The notes below the pieces were generated by a model. The model was not told where the DNA came from. It saw only the letters and a program-made list of their open reading frames with translations, and made no database searches. From Terasakiella magnetica (lineage in GTDB: Bacteria; Pseudomonadota; Alphaproteobacteria; Rhodospirillales; Magnetospirillaceae): DNA of 46,931 bases. The number at the start of each line of letters is the position of its first letter. Position 1 is the stretch's first letter. Below, one piece after another: positions 9,820 to 18,941 of the stretch. The DNA lies in the NCBI GenBank assembly GCA_902729415.1, contig CACVCF010000224.1, forward strand, positions 1-46,931. The letters are read 5' to 3'. Both the position numbers and the translations under genes were made by a program.

Positions 9820-10415
9820 TTGTCGCTCCTTGCGCGCACGCGGCCAAGATCAGCCAGAAAGCGGCCAAAGATCTCCGAGACGCCACGCTCCATGGCGTGG
9901 GCCGCCGCCTCCACCTTGTCCGAGGCAGTGGGCACCTGGGCGCTATAGCTCTCGTGCAGCACCAGCTCGCCGGTCCGGCTGCCGACCACCGCCAATTGAA
10001 TGTCAACCGCCACCATGCCCACTCCCGCCAATTGCTCGAACCGCCGGATCTTGCCGCGCACGGTCCAGTCGGACAAAACCCGCAGATCCGGCGTCACCAC
10101 CCGGTCCGCCGCCCCGGCACGGGTCAGAGCACGGGCCAGCCGGTCTTGCAGCATCAGCCCCGGAGCCTCGCTCCAGAAATCATACTTGTAATGGGCCAGC
10201 GGCCCGCCGTCGCCCCTGGCGAAGGCCAAGGCGCGCTCGGCCACCGCACCGTCGGCGGCCAGACGCTCGACCTCGATCACACCGGGAAGCGGCGGCGCGG
10301 CAAAGCGGGGGACGGTCTCGGCGGGTTCGATGCGATAGAAGGTATCGGGCGGCGGCGGCGCTCCGGCGCAGGCGGTCACAGCCAGGACGACGAGGACGAT
10401 GAGGCGTCGGGTCAT
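9816..10415 (-). CDS. ABC-type transport auxiliary lipoprotein (PqiC/MlaD-operon type)
   Basis: A 199-residue predicted lipoprotein, with an N-terminal hydrophobic signal (MTRRLIVLVVLAVTAC) and lipobox VTAC giving Cys16 as the lipidated residue. The rest fits the ABC-transport auxiliary component family, which includes PqiC and often sits next to MCE proteins. Such proteins are thought to work at the outer membrane end of MCE lipid transport. It starts 17 bases after mlaD with GGGGAG upstream, and its stop overlaps the methyltransferase start, so it belongs to the same operon. It is not the MlaA family. Confidence 0.82.
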   Translation of the reverse strand: MTRRLIVLVVLAVTACAGAPPPPDTFYRIEPAETVPRFAAPPLPGVIEVERLAADGAVAERALAFARGDGGPLAHYKYDFWSEAPGLMLQDRLARALTRAGAADRVVTPDLRVLSDWTVRGKIRRFEQLAGVGMVAVDIQLAVVGSRTGELVLHESYSAQVPTASDKVEAAAHAMERGVSEIFGRFLADLGRVRARSDK

Positions 10416-10432
10416 ACTTGCTACACTCTCCC

Positions 10433-11395
10433 CTACTTCCGGCCCGGACCGTCTTCGCCGCGGCGGGTGCCGCCGATCAGCACGCCGGGATTATCCCGGA
10501 CCTGACGGCTGAATTCATGCAGATTGCGGGTGGTGCCGTCCAGATTGTAGGTCACCGAATCGATCGTGCGCGAGACCGCCGCCAGGGTATGGCGAAGATC
10601 CTTGAGGCTGGCGTCGATATTGTCACGATTGCCGCTCAGGGTCTTGTCCAGGGTGGCGAGCATGGCATCGACCTTGTGGCGGCTGTCCTGCAGACCCGCC
10701 GACAACTGGGCGGTATTGGCGAGGATCTGGCCGATCCGCTCGGCGTTGGGCTCGTTGACCACCTTGGAGGACAAGGTTCCGGTCATGCGCTCGACATCGG
10801 CGGTGATGCGCGGCGTCTTGGCCGCCAGATCGCCGGTCACCGTCAGCAGATTGGCCAGCAATTCGGGCGCGCGCTGTTCCAGCAGCGCGCCCAGGCTGGT
10901 GACCTGCTGATTCAGCACCGCCAGAAGCGGCTTCAAGGCATTCTGGTTGAGGTCGGTGACCTGCCCCGCCATCTCGTTCATCACCGCGAAGATGTTGGCC
11001 GCCGACCCGCCCTGGATTTCGCCGCCGGGCGACAGTATCTCGGGCGAGGTGCCCGCCTTGATGTCCATGGTCACCGCCGACAGCAGGCCGGTGGCCGCCA
11101 TGCGCGCCAGGGAATCGCGGGGGATCGGCCAGTCGCGCTTGATCGACATCTCGACCCGGAAGGCGGTGCGGCCCTCGTCCCGCAGCGGCGTGATGGTCTC
11201 GACCTGGCCCACCGGAAAGCCCTCCACCGTGACCTTGGTGCCGTATTTAAGGCCGTTCACATTGGTAAGCCGGGTGGTGTAGGTGTCGGTGGCGCCGGTC
11301 CGCCCGGTCAGCAGCGCCAGCACCGCCACAAAGGCCACCAGCATGGACAGCACGAAACTCCCCACCACCACATAATTGATCCGGGCATTCTTCAT
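10433..11395 (-). CDS. mlaD: MlaD-like MCE substrate-binding protein
   Basis: A 320-residue MCE-domain protein: one N-terminal membrane anchor (about residues 8-30, VVVGSFVLSMLVAFVAVLAL), a single MCE domain (about 38-115, including GTKVTVEGFPVGQV), then a long helical region (about 130-300). The family binds phospholipid in the periplasm and forms a ring docked on the MlaE/MlaF inner-membrane complex. It is longer than E. coli MlaD (183), resembling the longer alphaproteobacterial forms. Its ATG overlaps the ATPase stop by 4 bases. Confidence 0.92.
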   Translation of the reverse strand: MKNARINYVVVGSFVLSMLVAFVAVLALLTGRTGATDTYTTRLTNVNGLKYGTKVTVEGFPVGQVETITPLRDEGRTAFRVEMSIKRDWPIPRDSLARMAATGLLSAVTMDIKAGTSPEILSPGGEIQGGSAANIFAVMNEMAGQVTDLNQNALKPLLAVLNQQVTSLGALLEQRAPELLANLLTVTGDLAAKTPRITADVERMTGTLSSKVVNEPNAERIGQILANTAQLSAGLQDSRHKVDAMLATLDKTLSGNRDNIDASLKDLRHTLAAVSRTIDSVTYNLDGTTRNLHEFSRQVRDNPGVLIGGTRRGEDGPGRK

Positions 11396-12222
11396 GGCAG
11401 GCGGCTCTCGGGAGTGGGGGAGGCGGCTTCGCCCAGCAGACGGCGCAGATAGGAATCCACGTCGGGCTCGGCATCCTCGGTGCGGCGGTTGAGCAGGTTC
11501 TGGATGCGCACATCCGTGCTGGCGCGGATGGCCTCCACCGTATCCAGCGCCAGGACCCTGCCCTTGTCCAGCACGCAGATGCGGTCGGCGATCTTGAAGG
11601 TGGAATCGAGATCGTGGGTCACCACCACGATGCTCATGCCCATGGCGTCGCGCAGCCGCAGGATCAGGTCGTCGATGGACGACGCCACCACCGGATCGAG
11701 ACCGGCGGAAGGCTCGTCGCAGAACAGCAGCTCGGGGTCCATGACGATGGCCCGCGCCAGGGCGGCGCGCTTGATCATGCCGCCCGACAGCTCGGCGGGC
11801 ATCAGAGTCTCGAACCCGGCGAGGCTTACCACCTCGAGCTTGAGGCGGGTCATGATGCCGATGGTGGTCTCGTCCAGATTGGTGTGTTCGCGCAAGGGCA
11901 GGGCGATATTGTCGCCGACGCTCATGGAACTGAACAATGCCCCCGACTGGAACGCCACCCCGGTGCGGGTGCGCAGCCGTTGCAGCGCCAAAGGCGACAG
12001 CCGCGACAGGTCGTGCCCCAGAACGCGCACATGGCCCGACGTGGGCGACAGCAGGCCGAGCAGATGGTTGAGCAGCGTGGTCTTGCCCGAGCCCGAGCCG
12101 CCCATGATCACCATGATCTCGCCCTTCCTGACCTCCAGGCTGACCTGGTGCAGGATCTGGCGTTCGCCGAAATGCGACACCAGATCGACCACCTCGACGC
12201 TGTTGGTCACGGGCTCGCCCAT
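11392..12222 (-). CDS. mlaF: MlaF-like ABC transporter ATP-binding protein
   Basis: The 276-residue cytoplasmic ATPase of the lipid transporter. Walker A is GGSGSGKTT near residue 44, the signature is LSGGMIKRAA, Walker B is LLFCDEPSAGLDP and the H-loop is VVTHD. This signature and length fit the Mla/Ttg2 ATPase group. The start at 12222 (MGEPVTNSVE) is chosen because its ATG shares a base with the mlaE stop (TGATG); the longer open frame upstream merely overlaps mlaE out of frame. Confidence 0.93.
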   Translation of the reverse strand: MGEPVTNSVEVVDLVSHFGERQILHQVSLEVRKGEIMVIMGGSGSGKTTLLNHLLGLLSPTSGHVRVLGHDLSRLSPLALQRLRTRTGVAFQSGALFSSMSVGDNIALPLREHTNLDETTIGIMTRLKLEVVSLAGFETLMPAELSGGMIKRAALARAIVMDPELLFCDEPSAGLDPVVASSIDDLILRLRDAMGMSIVVVTHDLDSTFKIADRICVLDKGRVLALDTVEAIRASTDVRIQNLLNRRTEDAEPDVDSYLRRLLGEAASPTPESRLP

Positions 12223-13037
12223 CAGCGGGTCACCAGGAAGACGAAGATCATGTCGGTGATGACGATGGCCGAAATGGCGTGGACCACCGACCGGGTGGTC
12301 ATGCGCCCCACCCCCTCGGCGCCTCCGGTGACCGAAGCGCCGTTGATGACGCCGACCACGGTGATCAGCACGGCGAAGATGGCGCTTTTGGCCAGGCCGT
12401 GCATGAGATCGTTGACCTTGAGCAGACCGGCCACCTCGGTGCCATAGGCGGCCATGGTGCTGCCCAGTTGCGGCGCGATGTAAAGCCCGGCGGCGAACAG
12501 CCCCACCAGATCGCCCCACAAGGTCAGGGCGGGCAGCATCACCATCATGGCGATCAGGGCGGGCACCACCAGGAACCGGACCGGCGAAATGCCCATGACG
12601 GTCAGCGCGTCGATCTCCTGATTGATGCGCATGGTCCCCAGCCGGGCCGCCAGAGCCGAGCCCGACCGCCCCGCCACCAGAATGCCGGTGATCAGCGGCG
12701 CGAATTCGCGCACAGTCGACAGCGCCACCCCCAAGGTGACGCGGGATTCGGCCCCGAACAGCTTCAGCGAATAGATGCCCTGGATCGCCAGCATGACGCC
12801 GATGGTGCCCGACAGCACGGTGACGATGGGCAACGCCCCGATACCGATTTCCATGGCCTGGGCGAAGATGGGGGCAAGGCGCACCGGCTGGTGCCGCCGC
12901 TTTCCCATCGCCAGCCAGTAGAAGCTTTCCCCGAACAGGGCGGCGGCGAACCCGAACTCGGCCACCCCCGCCACCGCCCGGCGCCCCAGGCGGTCGAGCA
13001 GGCCGACGAGGCCTTTGTGATCGGCCCCGGCGGTCAT
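12222..13037 (-). CDS. mlaE: MlaE-like ABC transporter permease
   Basis: The 271-residue membrane permease of the MCE lipid transporter, with about five hydrophobic segments. Family marks include GTIGVMLAIQ, the central AGRSGSALAARLGTMRINQEIDAL segment (about residues 120-145) and MGISPVRFLVVP. Together with MlaF and MlaD it should move phospholipid between the membranes. It starts one base after the STAS gene stop (TGA-C-ATG), placing the STAS protein where E. coli has the STAS subunit MlaB, although in E. coli mlaB lies at the other end of the operon. Confidence 0.93.
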   Translation of the reverse strand: MTAGADHKGLVGLLDRLGRRAVAGVAEFGFAAALFGESFYWLAMGKRRHQPVRLAPIFAQAMEIGIGALPIVTVLSGTIGVMLAIQGIYSLKLFGAESRVTLGVALSTVREFAPLITGILVAGRSGSALAARLGTMRINQEIDALTVMGISPVRFLVVPALIAMMVMLPALTLWGDLVGLFAAGLYIAPQLGSTMAAYGTEVAGLLKVNDLMHGLAKSAIFAVLITVVGVINGASVTGGAEGVGRMTTRSVVHAISAIVITDMIFVFLVTR

Positions 13038-13038
13038 G

Positions 13039-13362
13039 TCAGTTCAAGGCGCCTTCGACGGTATCGGCGATGGTGAAGACCCGGTCCAGCCGGGCCAGTT
13101 GCAGCACCCGGCGCACCGATTCGCTGATGGCGGCCAGGACGAAGCGGTTGGTGCCCTTGCGGGCCATCTGATAGGCCTCCACCAGCCCGGCGATGCCGGA
13201 GCTGTCGATATAGGTGACGCCCGAGAGATCCACCACCACGTTGCGGCGCTCGAACATCAGTTCCATCAACGTCTTGCGCAATGTCGGGCTGTGGCGCAGG
13301 TCGATTTCGCCCGTCAGCACCACCACCCTGGCGTCGTTCATGTCCCGGATTTCCAGCTTCAT
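13039..13362 (-). CDS. STAS domain protein (anti-sigma antagonist / MlaB-like)
   Basis: A 107-residue single STAS domain with the opening MKLEIRDMNDARVVVLTGEIDL and the phosphorylatable motif YIDSSGIAGL around residues 50-60. The DSSG serine is the hallmark of SpoIIAA/RsbV-type antagonists, which lose partner binding when phosphorylated. The protein lies between a PP2C-phosphatase/kinase gene (4-base ATGA overlap) and mlaE (1-base gap). Two readings fit: an RsbV-like partner of the upstream switch protein, or the MlaB-type subunit of the transporter. It may be both, which would place transport under phospho-control. Confidence 0.9.
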   Translation of the reverse strand: MKLEIRDMNDARVVVLTGEIDLRHSPTLRKTLMELMFERRNVVVDLSGVTYIDSSGIAGLVEAYQMARKGTNRFVLAAISESVRRVLQLARLDRVFTIADTVEGALN

Positions 13363-15047
13363 CGCGTATCGATCCGTTTGACCATCTGCAACAGATTGCC
13401 GATCCCGGCGGGAGGCGGCAGGAAGTCCACCTGATCCATCACCGAGCGCATCAGATGGGTTCCCAATCCGCCCGGCCGGATATCGTCCAGTGACCTCGGT
13501 TTGATCTTAGACATATCCACCGATGGCGCGAAGTCCATAAGTCGGATGACGAGAAGATCCTCGTCGCGGGTGATCTGAAGAATGATATCGCCGTCGCCGC
13601 CCTTATAGCCGTGACGGACGATGTTCTGGCAAGCCTCGTCCACCGCCAGCACCACGTCCTGGGTCAGACCGTCGGGACAGCCCAATTCACGGGTCACCCC
13701 GGTCACCGCCGCCCGGATCTCGGCCAGGGTCTCCGGCCGGGCGGCATAGCGGCGTTCGAAACCGCCGCCACGGGCAAGACGGCCATCTTCCACCACCACC
13801 AGGGTGATGTCGTCGCGCAGGGTGCCGACGCCCTCCACCGAACGCACCACCGCCGCCAGCCGCTCGGAGGCGGGCATCACGGCGAAGGCGTCGAGCAGAC
13901 GCTTGACGCCGTCGCTGCCCAGCATCTCGCCGTTGCGGTCATGGGCTTCGGTCAGGCCGTCGGTGAAGAGATAAAGAATGCCGCCGTCGAGATCGACCAC
14001 GCTTTCCGGGCAGCCGTCGGCGAACAGATCGGGCGCGATCCCCAAAGGCGGCATGCCGTCCTCGATGGGAATGAAACGGCCCTGCGACCACAGCAGCGGC
14101 GGCTCGTGCCCGGCATTGGCCAGCACCACCCGCCCGGTCCGGGGGTCGAGCACCCCCGCGACCATGGTGACGAACATGCCCGCCAGACCGGTTTCGTGCA
14201 GTTCGGAATCGATGGCGGCCAGCATGCGGCCCGGCCCGTCTTCCCGCTTGGCGAGGCAGCGGAACAGGCTGGCGGTCTTGGTCATCAGCAGCGAGGCGTT
14301 CATGCCCTTGCCCGACACGTCGCCGATGGCGAAGGCCAGGCGGCCATCGGGCAAGGGCAGGATTTCGTAGAAATCCCCCGACACGCCGCGCGCTGGCAGG
14401 TTGATGCCGTGAATGGGAGAATCCGCCGGTTGGGGCGGCGGCAGCATGGCGCGCTGAATCTCCGACGCCAGCGCCAGCTCGCGCTTTAAGGCCTCCTGCT
14501 CGGCCATGGCCGCCACCAGCCGGGTATTGATCAGAGCCAGCGCCGACGAGGCCGCCAGAACCTGCAACAGCCGGGAATCGGTCTGGGTGAAGGAATGGCC
14601 GTCCTTCTTGTTGAACAGCTCGATGGCGCCCAGCACCCGCCCGCGCATAGACATGGGCGCGCACAGCACCGAACGGGTGACGAAGCCGGTGGCGCCGTCG
14701 ATCACATTGGTGAAATCCGGGTCGCGCCGGGTGTCCTTGACCATCTGGGGGGCGTTGAGGTCGATGGTGCGCCAGACGATGCCCTTGCCCGGCGCCAGCC
14801 GCAGCCCGGTGACATCCACCGGCCCCAGTGAGGCGCGGCACACCAGGGTGCCGTCGGCTTCGTCGAGCAGGAACAGCGAGGCGGCCTCGGCGCCCAGACG
14901 CTCGACGATGCGCTCCAGCCCCAGCCGCATGGTGGCTTCGACGTCGTGGGAATGGGCGAAATCCCCCGTCATCTCGACGATCAGGTCAAGATGGTCGGGG
15001 GCGTTGGCGGACGGAACGGCCGAGGCAGTATGCATGATCCGCATCAT
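13359..15047 (-). CDS. GAF - PP2C (SpoIIE/RsbU) phosphatase - RsbW-type kinase protein
   Basis: A 562-residue cytoplasmic partner-switch regulator with three parts. A GAF domain lies at about 20-180. A coil (AEQEALKRELALASEIQ) leads to the SpoIIE-type PP2C domain at about 215-415, with metal-site aspartates in GVSGDFYE, GDVSGKG, FTDGLTEA and DDITLVVV. The C-terminal HATPase of the RsbW/SpoIIAB type spans about 425-555, with N-box DEACQNIVRHGY and G-box GGLGTHLM. One protein therefore carries both the phosphatase and the serine kinase activity expected to act on a STAS protein, and such a protein is encoded next. No cognate sigma factor is nearby. Start choice among clustered ATGs (15047, 15044, 15035) is uncertain. 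Confidence 0.9.
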   Translation of the reverse strand: MMRIMHTASAVPSANAPDHLDLIVEMTGDFAHSHDVEATMRLGLERIVERLGAEAASLFLLDEADGTLVCRASLGPVDVTGLRLAPGKGIVWRTIDLNAPQMVKDTRRDPDFTNVIDGATGFVTRSVLCAPMSMRGRVLGAIELFNKKDGHSFTQTDSRLLQVLAASSALALINTRLVAAMAEQEALKRELALASEIQRAMLPPPQPADSPIHGINLPARGVSGDFYEILPLPDGRLAFAIGDVSGKGMNASLLMTKTASLFRCLAKREDGPGRMLAAIDSELHETGLAGMFVTMVAGVLDPRTGRVVLANAGHEPPLLWSQGRFIPIEDGMPPLGIAPDLFADGCPESVVDLDGGILYLFTDGLTEAHDRNGEMLGSDGVKRLLDAFAVMPASERLAAVVRSVEGVGTLRDDITLVVVEDGRLARGGGFERRYAARPETLAEIRAAVTGVTRELGCPDGLTQDVVLAVDEACQNIVRHGYKGGDGDIILQITRDEDLLVIRLMDFAPSVDMSKIKPRSLDDIRPGGLGTHLMRSVMDQVDFLPPPAGIGNLLQMVKRIDTR

Positions 15048-15079
15048 GCCCCGGCCCGAAGATTAAGAGAAGCGCCGCT

Positions 15080-16378
15080 TCAGGCGGCGGTTCCCCGGAT
15101 CTTGGCGATAAAGCCCTCGATCTGAATTCCCAGTTCGTCTGCCCGCTGGGACAAGGACGTGGCGGCGGCGGAAATATCGCGGGCCTCGCGGTCGGTATGT
15201 TCGGCCGTGTCCTTGACATAGGCCACCGCCTCGGACACCTGGGAGGTGCCGGTGGCGGCTTCCTGGACATTGCGCGAGATTTCCATGGTGACGGCGTTCT
15301 GCTCTTCCACCGCGCCGGCCACGGCGGTGGAGGTCTCCTGGATATGGCCCACCGTCTGGGCGATCTCGCGGATGGCGGCGGCGGCCCCTTGCGACGCAGC
15401 CTGGATCTGGCTGACATGGGACGAGATTTCCTCGGTGGCCCTGGCCGTCTGATTGGCCAGAGTCTTGACCTCGTTGGCGACCACGGCGAAGCCCTTGCCC
15501 GCCTCGCCCGCCCGTGCCGCCTCGATGGTGGCGTTCAAAGCCAGCAGGTTGGTCTGCGACGCGATGTCCTGGATCAGGGCCAGGACGCCGCCGATCTGCG
15601 ATGCCGCCAGACCCAGTTCGCGCACGGTCTCGTCGGTGCGCTGGGCGGTGACCATGGCTTCGGTGGAGATGGCGGTGGCCCGCGTGGTCTGGTGGTTGAT
15701 TTCACCGAACGACGCAGCCAGTTCTTCGGCTGCGCCCGCCACCGCCTGGACATTGACCGAGGCCTCTTCCGCCGCGGCGGCGGAGGTCATGGCCTGTTCC
15801 ACCGTCATGGTGGCGTTGGCCATGAGCTTGTCCGAACTCTGCCGCAACTGGGTCGATGCCGACGACACCTCTTGCACCATGCGGCGCACATTGTCCTCGG
15901 CAAAGGACAGCGCCTCGGCGTCGCGGCCCTTCATCAGGTCGAGCGAGCTGTTGATGGTGGTGGCATAGCGGCCGAAATCGCCGCGCAGACCGGTGGTGAG
16001 AATCTTGCGGTAGTACTGCCGGTTATTGGCGTGTTCCATGGCCGCCTGGGATTCGCGGCAGAATGCCTCGGTCAGGTCGAGCAGACGGTTGATGCTGCGC
16101 AGCATGCCGCCGAGATTGCCGTGCCCCTTGATATCGAGGATACGCACCCCCAGCCGACCGTGGGCGGCGGCGTCGCAAACGGCGACGGCCTTGTCGATGC
16201 TGGCATTGGCGCGCCGCAGCAGACCCATGGCGAGCCAGGCGGGAATGGCCAGGGCGAGGGCGCCCACGGCGCTGACCCAGTGTTGCATCACGGCGGCGAG
16301 GACGGCCAGAACCAGACACCCGGCGAAGGTGATCTGGACCGCCCGCAAGGCCTTAGAGGCCGAGGATAAATTCTGCAT
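15080..16378 (-). CDS. Methyl-accepting chemotaxis protein without a periplasmic sensor domain (CetA-like)
   Basis: A 432-residue chemoreceptor. Two adjacent hydrophobic segments (about 15-32 and 36-53) form a membrane hairpin with no room for a ligand-binding domain. A HAMP-like region follows (about 55-110), then a second linker including [18 protein letters not shown], and the signalling domain with the highly conserved hairpin tip [19 protein letters not shown] near residue 275. No CheR-docking pentapeptide ends it. Its start lies within the end of the PAS gene (26-base out-of-frame overlap), so the two are probably coupled and work as a split receptor, like CetA/CetB of Campylobacter. 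The partner-switch gene follows after 32 bases. Confidence 0.9.
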   Translation of the reverse strand: MQNLSSASKALRAVQITFAGCLVLAVLAAVMQHWVSAVGALALAIPAWLAMGLLRRANASIDKAVAVCDAAAHGRLGVRILDIKGHGNLGGMLRSINRLLDLTEAFCRESQAAMEHANNRQYYRKILTTGLRGDFGRYATTINSSLDLMKGRDAEALSFAEDNVRRMVQEVSSASTQLRQSSDKLMANATMTVEQAMTSAAAAEEASVNVQAVAGAAEELAASFGEINHQTTRATAISTEAMVTAQRTDETVRELGLAASQIGGVLALIQDIASQTNLLALNATIEAARAGEAGKGFAVVANEVKTLANQTARATEEISSHVSQIQAASQGAAAAIREIAQTVGHIQETSTAVAGAVEEQNAVTMEISRNVQEAATGTSQVSEAVAYVKDTAEHTDREARDISAAATSLSQRADELGIQIEGFIAKIRGTAA

Positions 16379-16877
16379 AGGGCTTACCCTCCCGCTTCAA
16401 CAGGTCCATCATGAACGTGTACGACGCCTCTTGCCCCTGCTTGCGGTCCGCGCTGGCGGCCTCTTCCTGCAACAGACGCTTGTAGACCGGCTGAACGGCG
16501 GCGACGGCCTCCGGGCGCGGAACACGGCGGTTGGAATGGAACCCGACGATCTCGCCATTGGGGCCGAAATCGGGGGTGACATGGGCCAGAACCCAATAGT
16601 GGTCGCCGTTTTTCGACAGATTGACCACATAGGCGAAAATCTCGCGTCCGGCCTCGATGGTCTCCCACAGCAGCTTGAATATGCAGCGGGGCATATCAGG
16701 GTGGCGAATGATACTGTGGGGCTGGCCGATCAATTCCGCCTCAGTAAACCCGGATACGTTGAGAAAGACGTCGTTGACATAAGTCAAACGACCTTGGCGA
16801 TCCGTCTTGCTGACAATGATTTCGTCTTCGGGAAACGTCCGTTCCCTACCCGAAGGTTGAATTGCTTTGGCTGCCAT
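16353..16877 (-). CDS. PAS domain protein, Aer/CetB-like redox sensor
   Basis: A 174-residue soluble protein with one PAS domain (about residues 20-130). The features IIRHPDMP, the following W in [22 protein letters not shown] and [10 protein letters not shown] resemble the FAD-binding PAS of Aer. A C-terminal helix (about 135-174) may dock on a receptor. There is no membrane segment. I prefer the start at 16877 (MAAKAIQP), which has GAGGG 8 bases before it, over 16892 or 16967. It precedes and overlaps the receptor gene lacking a sensor domain. FAD binding is inferred from resemblance only. Confidence 0.85.
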   Translation of the reverse strand: MAAKAIQPSGRERTFPEDEIIVSKTDRQGRLTYVNDVFLNVSGFTEAELIGQPHSIIRHPDMPRCIFKLLWETIEAGREIFAYVVNLSKNGDHYWVLAHVTPDFGPNGEIVGFHSNRRVPRPEAVAAVQPVYKRLLQEEAASADRKQGQEASYTFMMDLLKREGKPYAEFILGL

Positions 16878-17129
16878 TTCTACGACCCTCATCGCCGCCC
16901 GGCGACTAAAACTGCACTCTGACTGTAAACAAAATACCAACGTGATAGTGCGTATACAAGCCTTCATGACGAATCAAGACATTTGCAACAATTTATTACA
17001 CGAAAGGCGTAGATTTTCCTCTGTGACAGCGGTGTGAAATCAGCAGCCCAGCCCCATCGCCCGCGTTGACTCCGGGCGCCCCGCCGATGCTCAATCGCCC
17101 CGGCGGAATGGACCGGAGCTTGAAGTCCC
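16878..17129. other. Divergent intergenic region, PAS gene / EAL-CBS-GGDEF gene
   Basis: A 252-base region, AT-rich between about 16905 and 17030, must hold promoters for both directions. I see no convincing -35/-10 pair, tRNA or strong hairpin in it. Confidence 0.5.
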
Positions 17130-18941
17130 ATGCTGTCCACAGCCCACACTGAAATGATCATCACGCCGCCCATGACCGTGGCGGCGCTGGCGGCGCGTCT
17201 CGACATCGCCTTCCAGCCCATCGTCAATGTCCATTCCGGCGCCTGCCATGGCTATGAGGCCCTGCTGCGCAACACCGCCGAACTCGGTTTTGGCTCCATC
17301 GCCGAGTTTTTCGACGCCTGCCACGCACGGGGCATTCTGGCCGAGATGGAGACGGCGCTGCGCGAGAAGGCGGTGGCCAAGTTCATCACCCTGCCCCATC
17401 ACCGCCGCACCAAGCTGTTCTTGAATATCGACAACCGCACCCTGGAGGCCGAGGGCGACCTGCCGCGGCGGATGCGGGCCATGCTCGACCGGTTCGATCT
17501 GGCGGAATCCAGCGTGGCGGTGGAGATTTCCGAACGCCACCCCTTGGGTGATCCGGCGAAGGCCGCCGCCACCTTCCGCCAATTCAAGCGCCATGGGCTG
17601 CGGCTGGCCATCGACGATTTCGGCGCGGGCTTTTCCGGCCTGCAGCTGCTTTATTCCTCCGAGCCCGATTTCCTCAAGATCGACCGCTTCTTCATCGCCG
17701 ATATCGCCGCCGACGCCCGCAAGAAGGTGTTTCTGGCCCATATCGTCAACATCGCCCACCTGCTGGGGGCGGTGGTGGTGGCGGAAGGGGTGGAGACCGA
17801 ACGGGAGTTCTTCGTCTGCAAGGAAATCGGCTGCGATCTGGTCCAGGGCTGGCTGGTCCAGCATCCCACCACCATGATGAACCAGTTGCAGCCCGCCTCC
17901 GACACCATCGGGCGTCTGGCCCGCAGCGAACGCCGCATCGCCTCGTCCGATCAGCGCATCATCGCCGACCAGATCTCATGCCCGATGCCGCTGGCGCTGG
18001 GCGCTCCCATGGAACGGGTGTTCGAGCGCTTCCGCGTCGATAAATCGGCCACCTTCTTCCCGGTGGTGGACGAGGCGGGAGAACCGGTGGGCATCGTGCG
18101 CGAGAAGGAGCTGAAGGACTACACCTACTCTCCTTTCGGCAAGGAGCTGATCGCCAACAAAAGCTATGGCCGCAAGCTGAAGGACTTCATCGTCCGCTGT
18201 CCCATGGCCGACATCAACAGCAAGGCCGAGCACATCCTGGAGGCCTATTCGACGGTGGAGCGTTCGGAAGGCATCCTGATCGTCGATGCCATGAAATATG
18301 TGGGCTTTCTCTCGGCCCATTCCCTGCTGCGGGTGATCAGCGAGAAGAATCTGGCGGCGGCGCGGGATCAAAACCCCTTGAGCCGCCTGCCCGGCAACAG
18401 CGTCATTCTCTCCTGGGTCTCGGAGGCCCTGGCCGATCTCGACAGCGGCATCGTGCTGGCCTATTTCGATTTCGACAACTTCAAGCCCTTCAACGACAAA
18501 TACGGCTTCCGCCTGGGCGACCGCGCCATCTTGCTGTTCGCCGAACTTCTGACCGCCACCGTCACCGCCCAGGGCGGATTCGCCGGCCATATCGGCGGCG
18601 ACGACTTCTTCGCCGGTTTCCGCGGCCAGGATTGCAATCAGGTGGTGGCCGCATGCCACGCCCTCGGCGAGGATTTCCGCCGGGATGTGGAAAGCTTCTA
18701 CGACGATGAGACCCGCGGCATCGGCCACATCATCGGGCTGGACCGGATCGGCAACACCGTCCAATTCCCGCTGATGACGGTCAGTGCGGTGGTGGTCCAC
18801 CTCCCCCCCGGCCGGGACCAGCATTCGGTGGACGAAGTCAGCCGCCTGATCGCGTCTCGGAAAAAGAACGCCAAGGCCGCCGCCGACCACATCTGCACCG
18901 TGACCTTGAGCCATCTGGACGAAAATAGCGGCCACCATTGA
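17130..18941 (+). CDS. EAL - CBS pair - GGDEF protein (c-di-GMP turnover)
   Basis: A 603-residue cytoplasmic protein. An N-terminal EAL phosphodiesterase domain (about 20-260) keeps key residues: YEALLR (E43), NIDN, EISE, DDFGAGFSG, the lysine in FLKIDRF and AEGVE. Two CBS motifs (about 285-415) follow and may bind a nucleotide. The GGDEF domain (about 430-590) has the variant GGDDF signature; whether it still makes c-di-GMP or serves as a regulatory GTP-binding domain is not clear. The order EAL-CBS-GGDEF is a known but minor arrangement. Start at 17130 has GGAG 11 bases upstream; a second ATG at 17154 is possible. Its TGA overlaps the next gene's TTG start. Confidence 0.9.
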   Translation: MLSTAHTEMIITPPMTVAALAARLDIAFQPIVNVHSGACHGYEALLRNTAELGFGSIAEFFDACHARGILAEMETALREKAVAKFITLPHHRRTKLFLNIDNRTLEAEGDLPRRMRAMLDRFDLAESSVAVEISERHPLGDPAKAAATFRQFKRHGLRLAIDDFGAGFSGLQLLYSSEPDFLKIDRFFIADIAADARKKVFLAHIVNIAHLLGAVVVAEGVETEREFFVCKEIGCDLVQGWLVQHPTTMMNQLQPASDTIGRLARSERRIASSDQRIIADQISCPMPLALGAPMERVFERFRVDKSATFFPVVDEAGEPVGIVREKELKDYTYSPFGKELIANKSYGRKLKDFIVRCPMADINSKAEHILEAYSTVERSEGILIVDAMKYVGFLSAHSLLRVISEKNLAAARDQNPLSRLPGNSVILSWVSEALADLDSGIVLAYFDFDNFKPFNDKYGFRLGDRAILLFAELLTATVTAQGGFAGHIGGDDFFAGFRGQDCNQVVAACHALGEDFRRDVESFYDDETRGIGHIIGLDRIGNTVQFPLMTVSAVVVHLPPGRDQHSVDEVSRLIASRKKNAKAAADHICTVTLSHLDENSGHH

